Positions 51,312-59,264 of a stretch of DNA of 64,000 nt are shown here, piece after piece. The stretch is from Rhizobium sp. 11515TR (GTDB lineage: Bacteria > Pseudomonadota > Alphaproteobacteria > Rhizobiales > Rhizobiaceae), in contig NZ_CP023000.1 of assembly GCF_002277895.1 (NCBI RefSeq), positions 806,001 through 870,000 of the forward strand. The letters run 5' to 3'. Each line of letters begins with the position of its first letter. Positions within the stretch are counted from its first letter, which is position 1. The notes under the pieces were generated by a model. It saw nothing but the letters and a program-made list of their open reading frames with translations, did not search any database and was not told the DNA's origin. Made by a program: the position numbers and the translations under genes.

Positions 51312-51932
51312 TCACATTGCTTTGCCGCCAGCCAGCCGGGCTGCGCGCTGCCGGCGGTTCGCCTCCAAAGCCCGCTGAAAATCCAGATCGGTTTGCGCGT
51401 GGTGACGGAGATCCTCGAGAAACTGAGAGACGCCATCAAGCGTATCGACGACGACATGTCGCAGACCGCCGCCAGCATCGATCAGGTCATGGCTGACGCT
51501 CACGCCGAAACCACCGGCGACCTTGCGAAACCACGCCGAGCGCCAGCGCTTGAAACCGTCGGGATCCGACTGAAACTCCGCAAGCAGGATCTTTTGCTGG
51601 TCAAGCCGCGCGAGGAACGCCTCAACCACGCCCTGCGAGCCGGCCTTCGGCCTTTCAGCCTTCCTTGCAATCCATTTTTCAAGAAACTGAAACCCGGGCT
51701 GCGAAGCCGTTGCTTCATCATGATCGATAACCGTCTCGGAATCCGGTGTCGGCTGCGCCGCGCAATCCGCGGGCGCAGACGCGCTTGGCTGCGTTTCCTG
51801 CTCCAGCGCCAGGGTCTGCTTGAGATCGGCAGCAAGCTCTCCCCAGATCGATCTTGCCGATTCGACTGGCTTTGCTTTCGTTCGGCGGGAGGATTTGATT
51901 TCGATAATGAAGGGTTTTGTCTGTTTAACCAT
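51312..51932 (-). CDS. Hypothetical protein of rhizobial type
   Basis: 206 residues. It starts VKQTKPFIIEIKSSRRTKAKP followed by SIWGELAADLK, an opening I associate with a rhizobial hypothetical family. A low-complexity stretch (about 45-75) is followed by a helical C-terminal half (FLEKWIARKAERPKAGSQGVVEAFLARLDQQK, later QFLEDLRHHAQTDLDFQRALEANRRQRAARLAG). No catalytic motif, signal or membrane helix is visible. Function unknown. Confidence 0.7.
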   Translation of the reverse strand: MVKQTKPFIIEIKSSRRTKAKPVESARSIWGELAADLKQTLALEQETQPSASAPADCAAQPTPDSETVIDHDEATASQPGFQFLEKWIARKAERPKAGSQGVVEAFLARLDQQKILLAEFQSDPDGFKRWRSAWFRKVAGGFGVSVSHDLIDAGGGLRHVVVDTLDGVSQFLEDLRHHAQTDLDFQRALEANRRQRAARLAGGKAM

Positions 51933-52297
51933 GATATTTCAGTGTGTGCTCGACGACGGAGCGCAATTGATGGACAATCAGCATTGATGAGCGGCTGGCA
52001 TTCTCTGAGAGCAGCGACCGTCGTGCGGCGATCGCTTGCGATCACTATGGGCCAAGGCCGTACACCAAACCGATCGATGAAGCAATCTCGCCGCTCCCGT
52101 CCAAAATAGCCGTCAGCACACCGGACCAGATCTACAGCAAAAACAAGACAGGCATGTAGCAAAGGTGAAGAATATCCACCTCTTGAAGCAGCATGCTCTT
52201 TCTGTCCGGCAAGGTGAAACTCGCATCTGCGCATTGCAGATCCCGCATCGTGTCGCTATGTTTTAGGAAGGCACACGAACAGCAAAGGAGGTTGCCT
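51933..52297. promoter_or_regulatory. Gap upstream of the AlaRS-like gene
   Basis: 365 bases between divergent genes. No gene or clear promoter was found. AAAGGAGG at its end is a strong ribosome site for the ATG at 52298. Confidence 0.45.
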
Positions 52298-52419
52298 ATG
52301 TCATCGCGGGACGCCTGATCCAGCAATATCAAGACTTCTGCCTTTCCAAAGGCATCAAATTCACACGCATAGACTCCGTAAGGCCGCACGATAATACCAC
52401 GCTCTTCTGCAGCGCTGGG
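52298..52419 (+). other. Frameshifted 5' end of the AlaRS-like gene
   Basis: ATG 52298 follows AAAGGAGGTTGCCT, yet its frame ends after MSSRDA at a TGA. One base later the adjoining frame continues LIQQYQDFCLSKGIKFTRI, then DNTTLFCSAGM, the expected N-terminus of the AlaRS fold. One missing base near 52313-52315 explains this. No ATG, GTG or TTG opens the downstream frame before 52420. Confidence 0.75.
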
Positions 52420-53160
52420 ATGCAGCAATACAAACACCTCTTCTCCGACCCTTCCCATATTGGTACTGTCGCCAATACTCAGGCCTGCTTGAGAATGGGC
52501 GATCTCGACCAGATCGGGGACGGAACGCATTTCCTTCATTTCACGATGCTGGGGCTTTTCTCGTTCAGGGAAATGACTGTCGGCGACGCCATCGATTTCT
52601 GGCTCGAGTTTCTCGGAACCCTTGGCCTCGTGCCCGATCATGTCACGATCCATCCGGATCGCCTCGAAGAATGGACGCCGTTCTATCGCGGCCGCATTCC
52701 CGTTATTCCGGATGACGAATGCACCTGGAGCGACGGCAGCATCAGCGGATATTGCACAGAGTTCTATAAGGAAGGCATCGAAATCGGGAACATTGTCAAT
52801 CCGCTCGGAACCTGTATCGACGTCGGTTTCGGCGCCGAACGCCTCGACATGATCGTGAACGGCACTCCGCCGGCTGATGCACTCGACACGTTGCGCGACA
52901 CGGTCACGACGATCGTGGAGAGCGGCTACAAGCCGGGAAACAAGGAGCAGGGATATGTCTTGCGAAAGCTCCTTCGCCGCATTCATGTGATGGGCGGAGC
53001 ACTGGACCATCCCTTTTTCGAACAGGAAGTCGTGCGTCAGGAACGATTGCGCTCCAGATATTTGCGCCTTCGCGAAAAATATCCCGACATGCCGCCGGAA
53101 TGGTGGTTCGACACGCATGGCATCGATGTCGCCGACCTGCAGGCGATGAACGGAACGTAG
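52420..53160 (+). CDS. Stand-alone alanyl-tRNA-synthetase-like core (5'-frameshifted)
   Basis: 246 residues from the first in-frame ATG; homology starts 35 codons earlier, in the frameshifted part. It follows the AlaRS class II core: SAGMQQYKHLF, then ANTQACLRMGDLDQIGD and the motif-2 region FLHFTMLGLFSF, a middle domain, and motif 3 as CIDVGFGAERLDMIV. The helical domain (GYVLRKLLRRIHVMGG) and the equivalent of DTYGFP (WWFDTHGID) end the protein. The editing and C-Ala domains are absent. The usual motif-2 arginine of RHHTFFEMLG is replaced (THFLHFTMLG), so ordinary aminoacylation is doubtful. It may be an AlaRS paralogue with another acyl-adenylate chemistry, or a decaying gene. Confidence 0.7.
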   Translation: MQQYKHLFSDPSHIGTVANTQACLRMGDLDQIGDGTHFLHFTMLGLFSFREMTVGDAIDFWLEFLGTLGLVPDHVTIHPDRLEEWTPFYRGRIPVIPDDECTWSDGSISGYCTEFYKEGIEIGNIVNPLGTCIDVGFGAERLDMIVNGTPPADALDTLRDTVTTIVESGYKPGNKEQGYVLRKLLRRIHVMGGALDHPFFEQEVVRQERLRSRYLRLREKYPDMPPEWWFDTHGIDVADLQAMNGT

Positions 53161-53378
53161 CGTCGACTGATGATGAAGCGGCGAAGGAGATCGTGCGAGC
53201 GGTCGCCTTCGCCGCCCTTCCGGAAACACGTGAGGACGTGGAGCCGACCAATTCATGGGAAGTCGGCAAGATCCTGAATTTCCGGAGATCACTTTGTGCC
53301 CGCTGGCAGTGATATCGGAAGCTTTCTATTTGTAGCCGTAAAAAGGTGACGTGCGACCGGACGGAAGCGTCTCAATCA

Positions 53379-54008
53379 TCATCCGCTATCTGCCTGCATT
53401 GCCTGAAAGGCGGCGCCGAAGCCGGTCAGAGAGATTGGAAGCTCCGCCATGTTTCCCTGCATCATCCGGATCGAGACTTTTCCCGACTTTTCCTTCATCA
53501 AGGCCGCTAGCATCTCGGGTGGGCACAACCCCTCCACCAGGCATCCTTGCGTGGTGCAGCGCGATACCTTCGCCATTGTCGAATATTTGCTGCCGAAGCC
53601 AATCTTCACACCACCCTGAATAGCAAAACCGAGCGGAAGAGCCATCTGCATGCCGACCTTCTTGTCCGCGGAACGCGCCATACTGATGACCATGAACACC
53701 TGCTTTTGATCCGGTGACGTCAATCGGTAGACGATCTGGCAGCGCGGCTTCATCGTTTTGTCGGCCGAACATTGCAATGTCCACGCATCGAACTTCTGTT
53801 CGCTAATCTGCGGACCGGCTGGCGCGGATGTAGCCGGAGCTGGCGCCACGGCATTGGATGGATTGGTCTTGCCGGCATCCGACGTTACATTTTGAGACCC
53901 CGATTGCGGCGCCTCTGAGCTATTATCAGCCCCAAGCGCGGAGGAAACACCCGCTCCACAAAGCGAGAAAACCACGCAACAGACGAATGTCTTCAAATAT
54001 AAATTCAT
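53379..54008 (-). CDS. Invasion-associated locus B (IalB) family protein
   Basis: 209 residues. A signal peptide (LKTFVCCVVFSLCGAGVSSALG) precedes a disordered Ser/Pro/Ala linker (about 28-66) and the IalB domain starting ISEQKFDAWTLQCS. Conserved cysteines occur in LQCSADKTMKPRCQIVY and RCTTQGCLVEGLCPP, consistent with periplasmic disulphides. IalB proteins are common in Rhizobiales; in Bartonella the founding member is linked to erythrocyte invasion, and the role in plant-associated bacteria is unclear. It stands next to the curli locus. Confidence 0.9.
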   Translation of the reverse strand: MNLYLKTFVCCVVFSLCGAGVSSALGADNSSEAPQSGSQNVTSDAGKTNPSNAVAPAPATSAPAGPQISEQKFDAWTLQCSADKTMKPRCQIVYRLTSPDQKQVFMVISMARSADKKVGMQMALPLGFAIQGGVKIGFGSKYSTMAKVSRCTTQGCLVEGLCPPEMLAALMKEKSGKVSIRMMQGNMAELPISLTGFGAAFQAMQADSG

Positions 54009-54181
54009 GCCATCCTCCCGATTTTGTTTGCAATTTTATAGTAAAATTGAAATAATGTCGAATACCGATCAATTTCAAATTCGTTTAAAGAAGATAAAAT
54101 TTCGAAGAATTTCAATTCATTTATTCAATGCGGGAAATATAGGCGTTTAATATCCTGATAAAACGCAGGGGAACGATTCAG

Positions 54182-54523
54182 ATGACATCAAAGCTCGTTG
54201 TCGGTTACTCCCTGATCGTCATGCTCGCGCTGACCGATGGCGCCGTATGCGACGAAAGTTATCTGCAACAGGCTTCCTCCGCGGAAGCAAATCCCGCCTT
54301 CGTCGAACAGCTGCCGGAGACATCCGTCATGCCCGCCCACCAGCTGCCGACTAATCGCCGGGCGACACCGCGCAAGCAAAGGCAGGCATCACGAACACAG
54401 GCAAACGTCCGATTGGTAAGCAGCATCTTTCCGAATGTCGGCAATGGCGTGACCGAGCGGGCCGCACCCGCACCGACCGATGGCCACTTGCCGACGGTTG
54501 GATCGGGCACAGTATCACGCTGA
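54182..54523 (+). CDS. Secreted hypothetical protein near the curli locus
   Basis: 113 residues with a signal peptide (SKLVVGYSLIVMLALTDGAVC, cleavage likely near DES). The mature part is polar and probably unstructured (Ala, Pro, Thr, Arg rich), with SIFPNVGNGVTERAAP near the end. No domain recognised. It is transcribed toward the curli genes but on the opposite strand. Confidence 0.6.
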   Translation: MTSKLVVGYSLIVMLALTDGAVCDESYLQQASSAEANPAFVEQLPETSVMPAHQLPTNRRATPRKQRQASRTQANVRLVSSIFPNVGNGVTERAAPAPTDGHLPTVGSGTVSR

Positions 54524-54718
54524 CTGCATTTCGACGGCGGACAATGAGATATGCAGCGGGCGATCGTCTCGTGCGCGCGGCCAAAGCGAGACCGCCGATA
54601 AGAGCAGCAGCAAATATGGAACCGAAGGGTTTTCGGCCAGCTGAAATTTCGAGAGCGGCATGTTCGGAGCCGAGAATTCGATATCGGCTCGAGAGTGCGA
54701 TTCAGGAGCAGTATCAAC

Positions 54719-55009
54719 ATGATGCATCCCAGTAAAATCATTGCTGTTACGACCACCTTGCTTCTTGCCGGCACGCTTGGCTCAGCCGATGTCCTGGCAA
54801 GCAGCCAACCCATTATCCGACGTTCCGGATTTTCTGAGACCCAAATTCCCCAGGTGAAAGGACGTATTCCGCCGAGGACGAACGGTAACCTGGAGAAAGG
54901 ACCTGCCGCCAAGGCTCCGGTCAAACCAAATCCGAATGCCAGCATCCAGAATGGAGCGGCGACCTGCGGACCTGACAACGCACAATCTGAGATCTGCCGG
55001 AAAAAATGA
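54719..55009 (+). CDS. Secreted hypothetical protein
   Basis: 96 residues from ATG 54719, AGGAG ten bases upstream. A signal peptide (SKIIAVTTTLLLAGTLGSADVLA) precedes a polar, Pro- and Asn-rich mature region with two cysteines near the end (AATCGPDNAQSEICRKK). It converges on csgG with 17 bases between. Not recognised; a secreted accessory protein is possible but unproven. Confidence 0.6.
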   Translation: MMHPSKIIAVTTTLLLAGTLGSADVLASSQPIIRRSGFSETQIPQVKGRIPPRTNGNLEKGPAAKAPVKPNPNASIQNGAATCGPDNAQSEICRKK

Positions 55010-55026
55010 TCTGGCGCCGGCAACGA

Positions 55027-56007
55027 TCATGAGCTCTTCGGCCTGTCCTTGACCACAATGGGCTGGGACGCAGCCTCCACGGCCGGTTGCGCTGCGCTGG
55101 CGGCGGGAACGGCGAGTGCCGGGCCGATCGGCCGACCGTTGGCATCGAGCTTGTACGTCATGGCTCTTTGATGCTCGTCCAGATATCGCATAAACGCCGC
55201 GCCGGCCGCCGCATCCCTGAATTGCCACAGCCCGTTCCTGACGCCCTCGAAAATCAGCGAATAGACTGCGAGCTGGATACCTTCCTGGACGCCCAAGGTC
55301 GTGGGCGCATTTCGTGTAATACCGCCCTCGATCTGGAGCAGCTGGTCGACGCCGACGAAGCGGAATGCCGATCCCTGCAGTTGGACGGAATAGATCGTCT
55401 TGGTGGTGCTGACCGAGGCCAGCACACGCCCCGTACTGACGCTGACGGCCCGCAAGGATACGGTCACAATGTCCTTGCGGTACTGCGTGTTTCCGCCGAT
55501 CCCGAGATAATTGGCACCGATCCCGCCCGTCGTTTCATTGGAATCATAGCCGATGATACCGCCATCCAGCAGCACGCCAGCAAACCGGAGCGGCGGGATG
55601 CCGCCAGCCTTCGCGCCGTAAACCGCCGACCTGGTGTTCTGGATGATCTGCCGTTCCTGCAGCAGTGATTGCAGATCCGTGCGCTCGACGACATTGAACC
55701 AGTCGCCGTTACCAGCCTTGGTCAGCACGTCAGTCAACAGCTGCGCGCCGCCCTGCGTCAGAGCACGGGAATATTCGGCAAAGTTTTCGTTCGGTTTGTT
55801 CTGTCCCGTCAGATCGGGAAACGAATAGACCGCCACATCGAGCTTTTGTATGGGTGGCGGCAGACTCTCCAATGCCACACCTGACTTGGTGGCAGGCATA
55901 AGCGTCGCTGGAGTACTCATAGGGTCGAGGCTGCTGCCCGCGGCGGCGCAGCTGCCAAGACCCAACCCGCATAGAATGGCTGCGACAGGAAAACCAACAT
56001 GTGACAT
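55027..56007 (-). CDS. csgG: Curli secretion channel lipoprotein CsgG
   Basis: 326 residues from ATG 56007, chosen because a lipoprotein signal follows (AAILCGLGLGSC, lipid-modified Cys20); the frame extends 20 residues upstream. The CsgG domain shows KLDVAVYSFPDLTGQ, FNVVERTDLQSLLQERQIIQ and the later IVTVSLRAVSVSTGRVLASVSTTK. CsgG forms the outer-membrane pore through which curlins are exported. A C-terminal extension (about 275-326) is Ala/Pro-rich. It is the last gene of the csgA-csgH-csgB-csgF-csgG run. Confidence 0.93.
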   Translation of the reverse strand: MSHVGFPVAAILCGLGLGSCAAAGSSLDPMSTPATLMPATKSGVALESLPPPIQKLDVAVYSFPDLTGQNKPNENFAEYSRALTQGGAQLLTDVLTKAGNGDWFNVVERTDLQSLLQERQIIQNTRSAVYGAKAGGIPPLRFAGVLLDGGIIGYDSNETTGGIGANYLGIGGNTQYRKDIVTVSLRAVSVSTGRVLASVSTTKTIYSVQLQGSAFRFVGVDQLLQIEGGITRNAPTTLGVQEGIQLAVYSLIFEGVRNGLWQFRDAAAGAAFMRYLDEHQRAMTYKLDANGRPIGPALAVPAASAAQPAVEAASQPIVVKDRPKSS

Positions 56008-56063
56008 GGCCGCTCGAATAAATCGCTCCCAACAACGCCGAACGATGACGCAATCAACTTGGC

Positions 56064-56372
56064 TCAAGGATTGGCCGGCACCTGGCCGCTCTGGATCACG
56101 ATGACCGGAGATGTTCCAGTCGAACCCGTACCCTGATTAACGTTCCCAAGATTACTCAAGGCCTTATCGAGACCGGAGAGATCCGGCGTCTGCTGCTGCC
56201 CCGACTTGACGCCGGCACCCTGCGTCTGTGCCGTCGAAAGCAGGAATGAACCATTTAACGGATTTCCCCCGAATGTCGGATTGGTCGGCTGATAGACCAA
56301 TTGCCCCGCCATAGCCGGCGCCGTCATCAAGGCTAACAAACCAACTGTAATCATTACCGCATCTATTCTCAT
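56064..56372 (-). CDS. csgF: Curli assembly factor CsgF
   Basis: 102 residues with a signal peptide ending AMA. The mature N-terminus GQLVYQPTNPTFGGNPLNGSFLLSTAQTQ is the conserved CsgF segment that binds inside the CsgG pore. CsgF couples secretion to nucleation at the cell surface. The C-terminal half is shorter and more polar than in E. coli. It is preceded by GAGAGGAA and followed by csgG. Confidence 0.92.
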   Translation of the reverse strand: MRIDAVMITVGLLALMTAPAMAGQLVYQPTNPTFGGNPLNGSFLLSTAQTQGAGVKSGQQQTPDLSGLDKALSNLGNVNQGTGSTGTSPVIVIQSGQVPANP

Positions 56373-56413
56373 TACTATTCCTCTCCCTTGTTTTCAAAGG
56401 CTGCTGCGCCCAC

Positions 56414-56926
56414 TCAACGTTTGATAAGCAAGCCGCCACCCGGCAAACGCGCGATCAGCACATTGACAGGTGCCGAACCAGCAGGCTGAAGAACACTTAC
56501 GTTCAGGCCTGCGCCATTCAGCAATACGACATTCGACTTCAGATTATTGCCGGATTGCAGGACGTTGATATTGCCGTAGTTCCCTATGATACCGGCAGTC
56601 GAGCTGTTACCCGTTCCTGACTGAAGGTGATACACGCTGTTGCGCGTTCCTATTTCTAGCGTCCTTGCCAGGTTATTGCCTCGTGGCACTATGATTGTTT
56701 CCGGCGTACTGGCCATACCTGCTGAAAGGTAGGACGACGAAGGATGATATTGTTGCTGCTGCTGTTGAGGCGGCAAATTTCCGAGTTGCACCGTCGTCGT
56801 GACATTTGCCGGGATCTGGGCGACATAGGCCGTCTCGGCTCGGCATTCCGTTGCAGTCTGGCAGAACGAAGCAGCCAAGACGAGAGCGGCGCCGAGCGCG
56901 GATTTCGTATCGTTCAGGCGTTTCAT
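56414..56926 (-). CDS. csgB: CsgB-like minor curlin (nucleator) candidate
   Basis: 170 residues from ATG 56926, which overlaps the csgH stop as ATGA. A signal peptide is followed by a linker with a PPQQQQQQ run. The C-terminal half has irregular curlin-type repeats: SVYHLQSGTGNSS, GNYGNINVLQSGNNL, KSNVVLLNGAGLNVSVLQ, ending ARLPGGGLLIKR with a basic tail, as in CsgB. Position between csgH and csgF and the repeat type support a surface nucleator for the major curlin. The repeats are too few and too degenerate for a firm call. Confidence 0.7.
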   Translation of the reverse strand: MKRLNDTKSALGAALVLAASFCQTATECRAETAYVAQIPANVTTTVQLGNLPPQQQQQQYHPSSSYLSAGMASTPETIIVPRGNNLARTLEIGTRNSVYHLQSGTGNSSTAGIIGNYGNINVLQSGNNLKSNVVLLNGAGLNVSVLQPAGSAPVNVLIARLPGGGLLIKR

Positions 56927-57351
56927 TCTGATAATTTGCATTGTGATGTACCTCGATCGGTTTCGATCAACAGTCTTGCACTCAGCTCTACCCCGTTTCC
57001 TGCATCGACCATTGTCGTGGCAAGAAGGTTCTCTGCTCCTGGCTTTAATGCGAAGCTACCTTGCTGAATGCTCTGGCTTGAACCTGCTGCGCTATGTTTG
57101 AAAAGAACCAGCCTGTATGTTCCGGATACTGCTACTAAAGACTTTGCAATCGCCCGCACCATAAGAAACTCATCCCTCCTGTCTGCTCTGATCAGGCACT
57201 CAAACTCGGCCTGAGACGAGGCAGGAGCGGCGTACGCGAACAACAAGGCCGCGGACAAGAAGGATTTCAGAAGCAAGATGAATGTTGATCGCCCGACATT
57301 GATTCCGGCATACATGGCTGGTTCAGCTGCATTAAAGGAGGAGGCGGACAT
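56923..57351 (-). CDS. csgH: Curli chaperone CsgH
   Basis: 142 residues, start ATG 57351 after GGAGGAGG. A hydrophobic segment (TFILLLKSFLSAALLFAYAAPASSQA) serves as signal, then a small beta-sandwich with two cysteines (FECLIRAD and SQCKLSE) as in the CsgC/CsgH family. CsgH is the alphaproteobacterial counterpart of CsgC, a periplasmic inhibitor of premature curlin amyloid formation. It is translationally linked to the csgB-like gene downstream (ATGA overlap). Confidence 0.85.
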   Translation of the reverse strand: MSASSFNAAEPAMYAGINVGRSTFILLLKSFLSAALLFAYAAPASSQAEFECLIRADRRDEFLMVRAIAKSLVAVSGTYRLVLFKHSAAGSSQSIQQGSFALKPGAENLLATTMVDAGNGVELSARLLIETDRGTSQCKLSE

Positions 57352-57378
57352 TTGCTTTCACCTCCTCCATCGGCTCAC

Positions 57379-58452
57379 TCAGTGCTGGACCGTAACGGCC
57401 GTGTTGCGATAGCCGAACTGGGCCGTAACCGACGTATTCGTCAGGCCGCTCGAGCTGGTCTGAGAGGTAACGGCATAGTTTCCCGAACCGATCTGGATGG
57501 TTCCCTGAAGGTTCGAACCGCTGACGGGGAACACGGTTTGCAGTCCCGATTGCGAGGCGATCGCGGTGTTGCGATAACCGGCCTGCACGATCATCGAATT
57601 GTTGGAGCCGAGCGGGTTGGCGATCTGCGATGTCAGAGCGGTGTTGCCGACGCCGAACTGCGCAGTGGTCGCCTTGTTCTTGCCGAAGAACGACGATTGA
57701 CCCGTCAGGGCGAAATTATGCCCGCCAGCCTGGAACGTGTCCTGCGAGTTGTTGCCGCCCGCCTGATCGGCAAAGGATATGTTGCCCCAACCAAACTGGG
57801 TCGTCGATGATGAATTGCCGTTGAAGCCGATGACACCGAACTGAGAGGTGACGGCAAAGTTGCCGGCGCCGACCTGCAGCGTCGTCTGGTCGTTGCCGCC
57901 GCCGTCCTGGCCGACGATGGCGCCGTTACCCCAGCCGAACTGCATGGTACTGGAGTCGTTTCCGCCATGCTTGCCGTCGGTCTGGTTCGTCGAGGCGAAG
58001 TTCAAGCCACCGACCTGCAACGTGTCTTGGGAGTTATCTCCCTTGGACTGATCCGCGAAGGCAGAATTGCCGAAGCCGAACTGGGCGATCGTCGAGTTGT
58101 TGTCCGCGCCGTCCCGCTGCAGGGTCGAGGCGAAGTTCATGACGCCGGCCTGGAACGTGCTCTGATCGTTCGTCTTGCCTTTCTGGTCGGCGAAGGCGAC
58201 GTTACCGTCACCGAATTGCAAGATGGCTGATGTGTTGGACTTGGCCTTGTCCTGATTGGTGACGGCGAAGTTGCCGACGCCATTCTGGAATGTCAGAGCA
58301 TCATTATTGCCAGTGTTCTGACTGACGAAAGCACCGTTGAATGCACCCACCTGGCCGATAAACGATTCATTTTCGGCTGGCGGCGACGGGGGCCCGGCAA
58401 ATGTCAAAGACGTGCTTGCCAGCAAGACGGCGAGAGCTCCAATCGTCCTCAT
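57379..58452 (-). CDS. csgA: Major curlin CsgA, 14 repeats
   Basis: 357 residues from ATG 58452, start of a clean signal peptide (RTIGALAVLLASTSLTFA). The mature protein is a tandem array of 14 curlin repeats of about 22-25 residues, consensus QxGxxNxAxxxQ, against five in E. coli CsgA. Repeats alternate between two types over units 2-10: one with QFGxGNxAFADQ, the other with FQxGxxNFAxTxQ. The regular Gln, Asn, Gly ladder predicts a long beta-solenoid amyloid. It is the first gene of the curli run and probably the fibre subunit. Confidence 0.9.
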   Translation of the reverse strand: MRTIGALAVLLASTSLTFAGPPSPPAENESFIGQVGAFNGAFVSQNTGNNDALTFQNGVGNFAVTNQDKAKSNTSAILQFGDGNVAFADQKGKTNDQSTFQAGVMNFASTLQRDGADNNSTIAQFGFGNSAFADQSKGDNSQDTLQVGGLNFASTNQTDGKHGGNDSSTMQFGWGNGAIVGQDGGGNDQTTLQVGAGNFAVTSQFGVIGFNGNSSSTTQFGWGNISFADQAGGNNSQDTFQAGGHNFALTGQSSFFGKNKATTAQFGVGNTALTSQIANPLGSNNSMIVQAGYRNTAIASQSGLQTVFPVSGSNLQGTIQIGSGNYAVTSQTSSSGLTNTSVTAQFGYRNTAVTVQH

Positions 58453-58778
58453 GTGATCCTCCCTGTTCTCCATGACGGGGCAAGCGACCATTCGCCGCCC
58501 TCGAGCTTTTTAATAGGCCGCGGAGGGAGAGCCGAACAAGAGAACCGTTCGGACTAAGACAGCAACGCAGATCTATGTGAAATAGAAATAGCCTACCTCG
58601 AAATGAGTAACGGATTAGATGTGTATCGCTATGACGTATGAGTTATACTCTTCTTTGATTAGGCATTCTAACCCATATGAAAGCTAGATAAATACAATCC
58701 AGGTGTGCAGCAATTCATGCTACCCATAGATGGCTTCGATGAAAGGCTTGCCACATGATAATGGATTAGTTGACAGCT
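58453..58778. promoter_or_regulatory. Divergent promoter region of the curli operon
   Basis: 326 bases between csgA and the toxin-like gene. The half next to the toxin-like gene is AT-rich. I could not assign a promoter or a CsgD-type site with confidence, and no stress-sigma motif was found. Confidence 0.4.
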
Positions 58779-59264
58779 ATGGCTACGTTTGACAGTCTCG
58801 TGGCATCCGAAGCAATCGTTAAAGTTGAGATTCAGCTCGGTCGAAAGCAGTCACCCAAGCGACTGCTTTTCGCGACACCAAGCTTCGTGAACTGGTTGAG
58901 CGAACGCGTAAGCAAAGACGAACCATCGTCGCTCGGTGCGGTCCTCAGACCTGTCGAGCAGCTGGATTTTCTTTTCTACACATTTGTTTCAGGGAAACCG
59001 CTCATTCATTGCCGACAATTCCGGGCAATCCGGGTCGAACGAAATGCGGTTTGGGAATTGAAGACCGTCGATTTCCGCATATTCGGCTGGTTCGTCATGC
59101 GAGACTGTTTTGTCGCTGTCTTTGGAGACTGGGCCGACCATGTGAAGGACCACGATCTTTACCGCGGCTATCGGCTGGAGGTGCGCCGATTGCGCCGCAC
59201 ACTTGGTGTGGATGATGCGTTGTGCGTAGAGGGAGTAAATCCGGAAGATGTCATTTCGGTTTGA
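58779..59264 (+). CDS. HigB/Gp49-like (RelE-fold) toxin candidate
   Basis: 161 residues from ATG 58779 (a TTG lies 9 bases earlier). The C-terminal half fits the Gp49/HigB-type RelE fold: RAIRVERNAVWELKTVDFRIFGWFVMRDCFVAVFGDWADHVKD, then a basic helix RGYRLEVRRLRRTLG. An N-terminal extension of about 70 residues is longer than in typical HigB. The HTH gene starts inside its last codons (17-base overlap), the usual arrangement of HigBA-type systems. RelE-fold toxins cut mRNA on the ribosome; activity here is inferred. Confidence 0.65.
   Translation: MATFDSLVASEAIVKVEIQLGRKQSPKRLLFATPSFVNWLSERVSKDEPSSLGAVLRPVEQLDFLFYTFVSGKPLIHCRQFRAIRVERNAVWELKTVDFRIFGWFVMRDCFVAVFGDWADHVKDHDLYRGYRLEVRRLRRTLGVDDALCVEGVNPEDVISV

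Noticed and set aside
53100..53312. Short plus-strand frame after the AlaRS-like gene
   Set aside because: Its 3' part (to a TGA at 53312) looks coding-like, but there is no start outside the upstream gene and no recognised family; at most a remnant.
57379..58452. Possible CRISPR-like or DNA tandem repeat array
   Set aside because: The periodicity is in the protein (curlin repeats); DNA units vary in length and sequence and there are no spacers.
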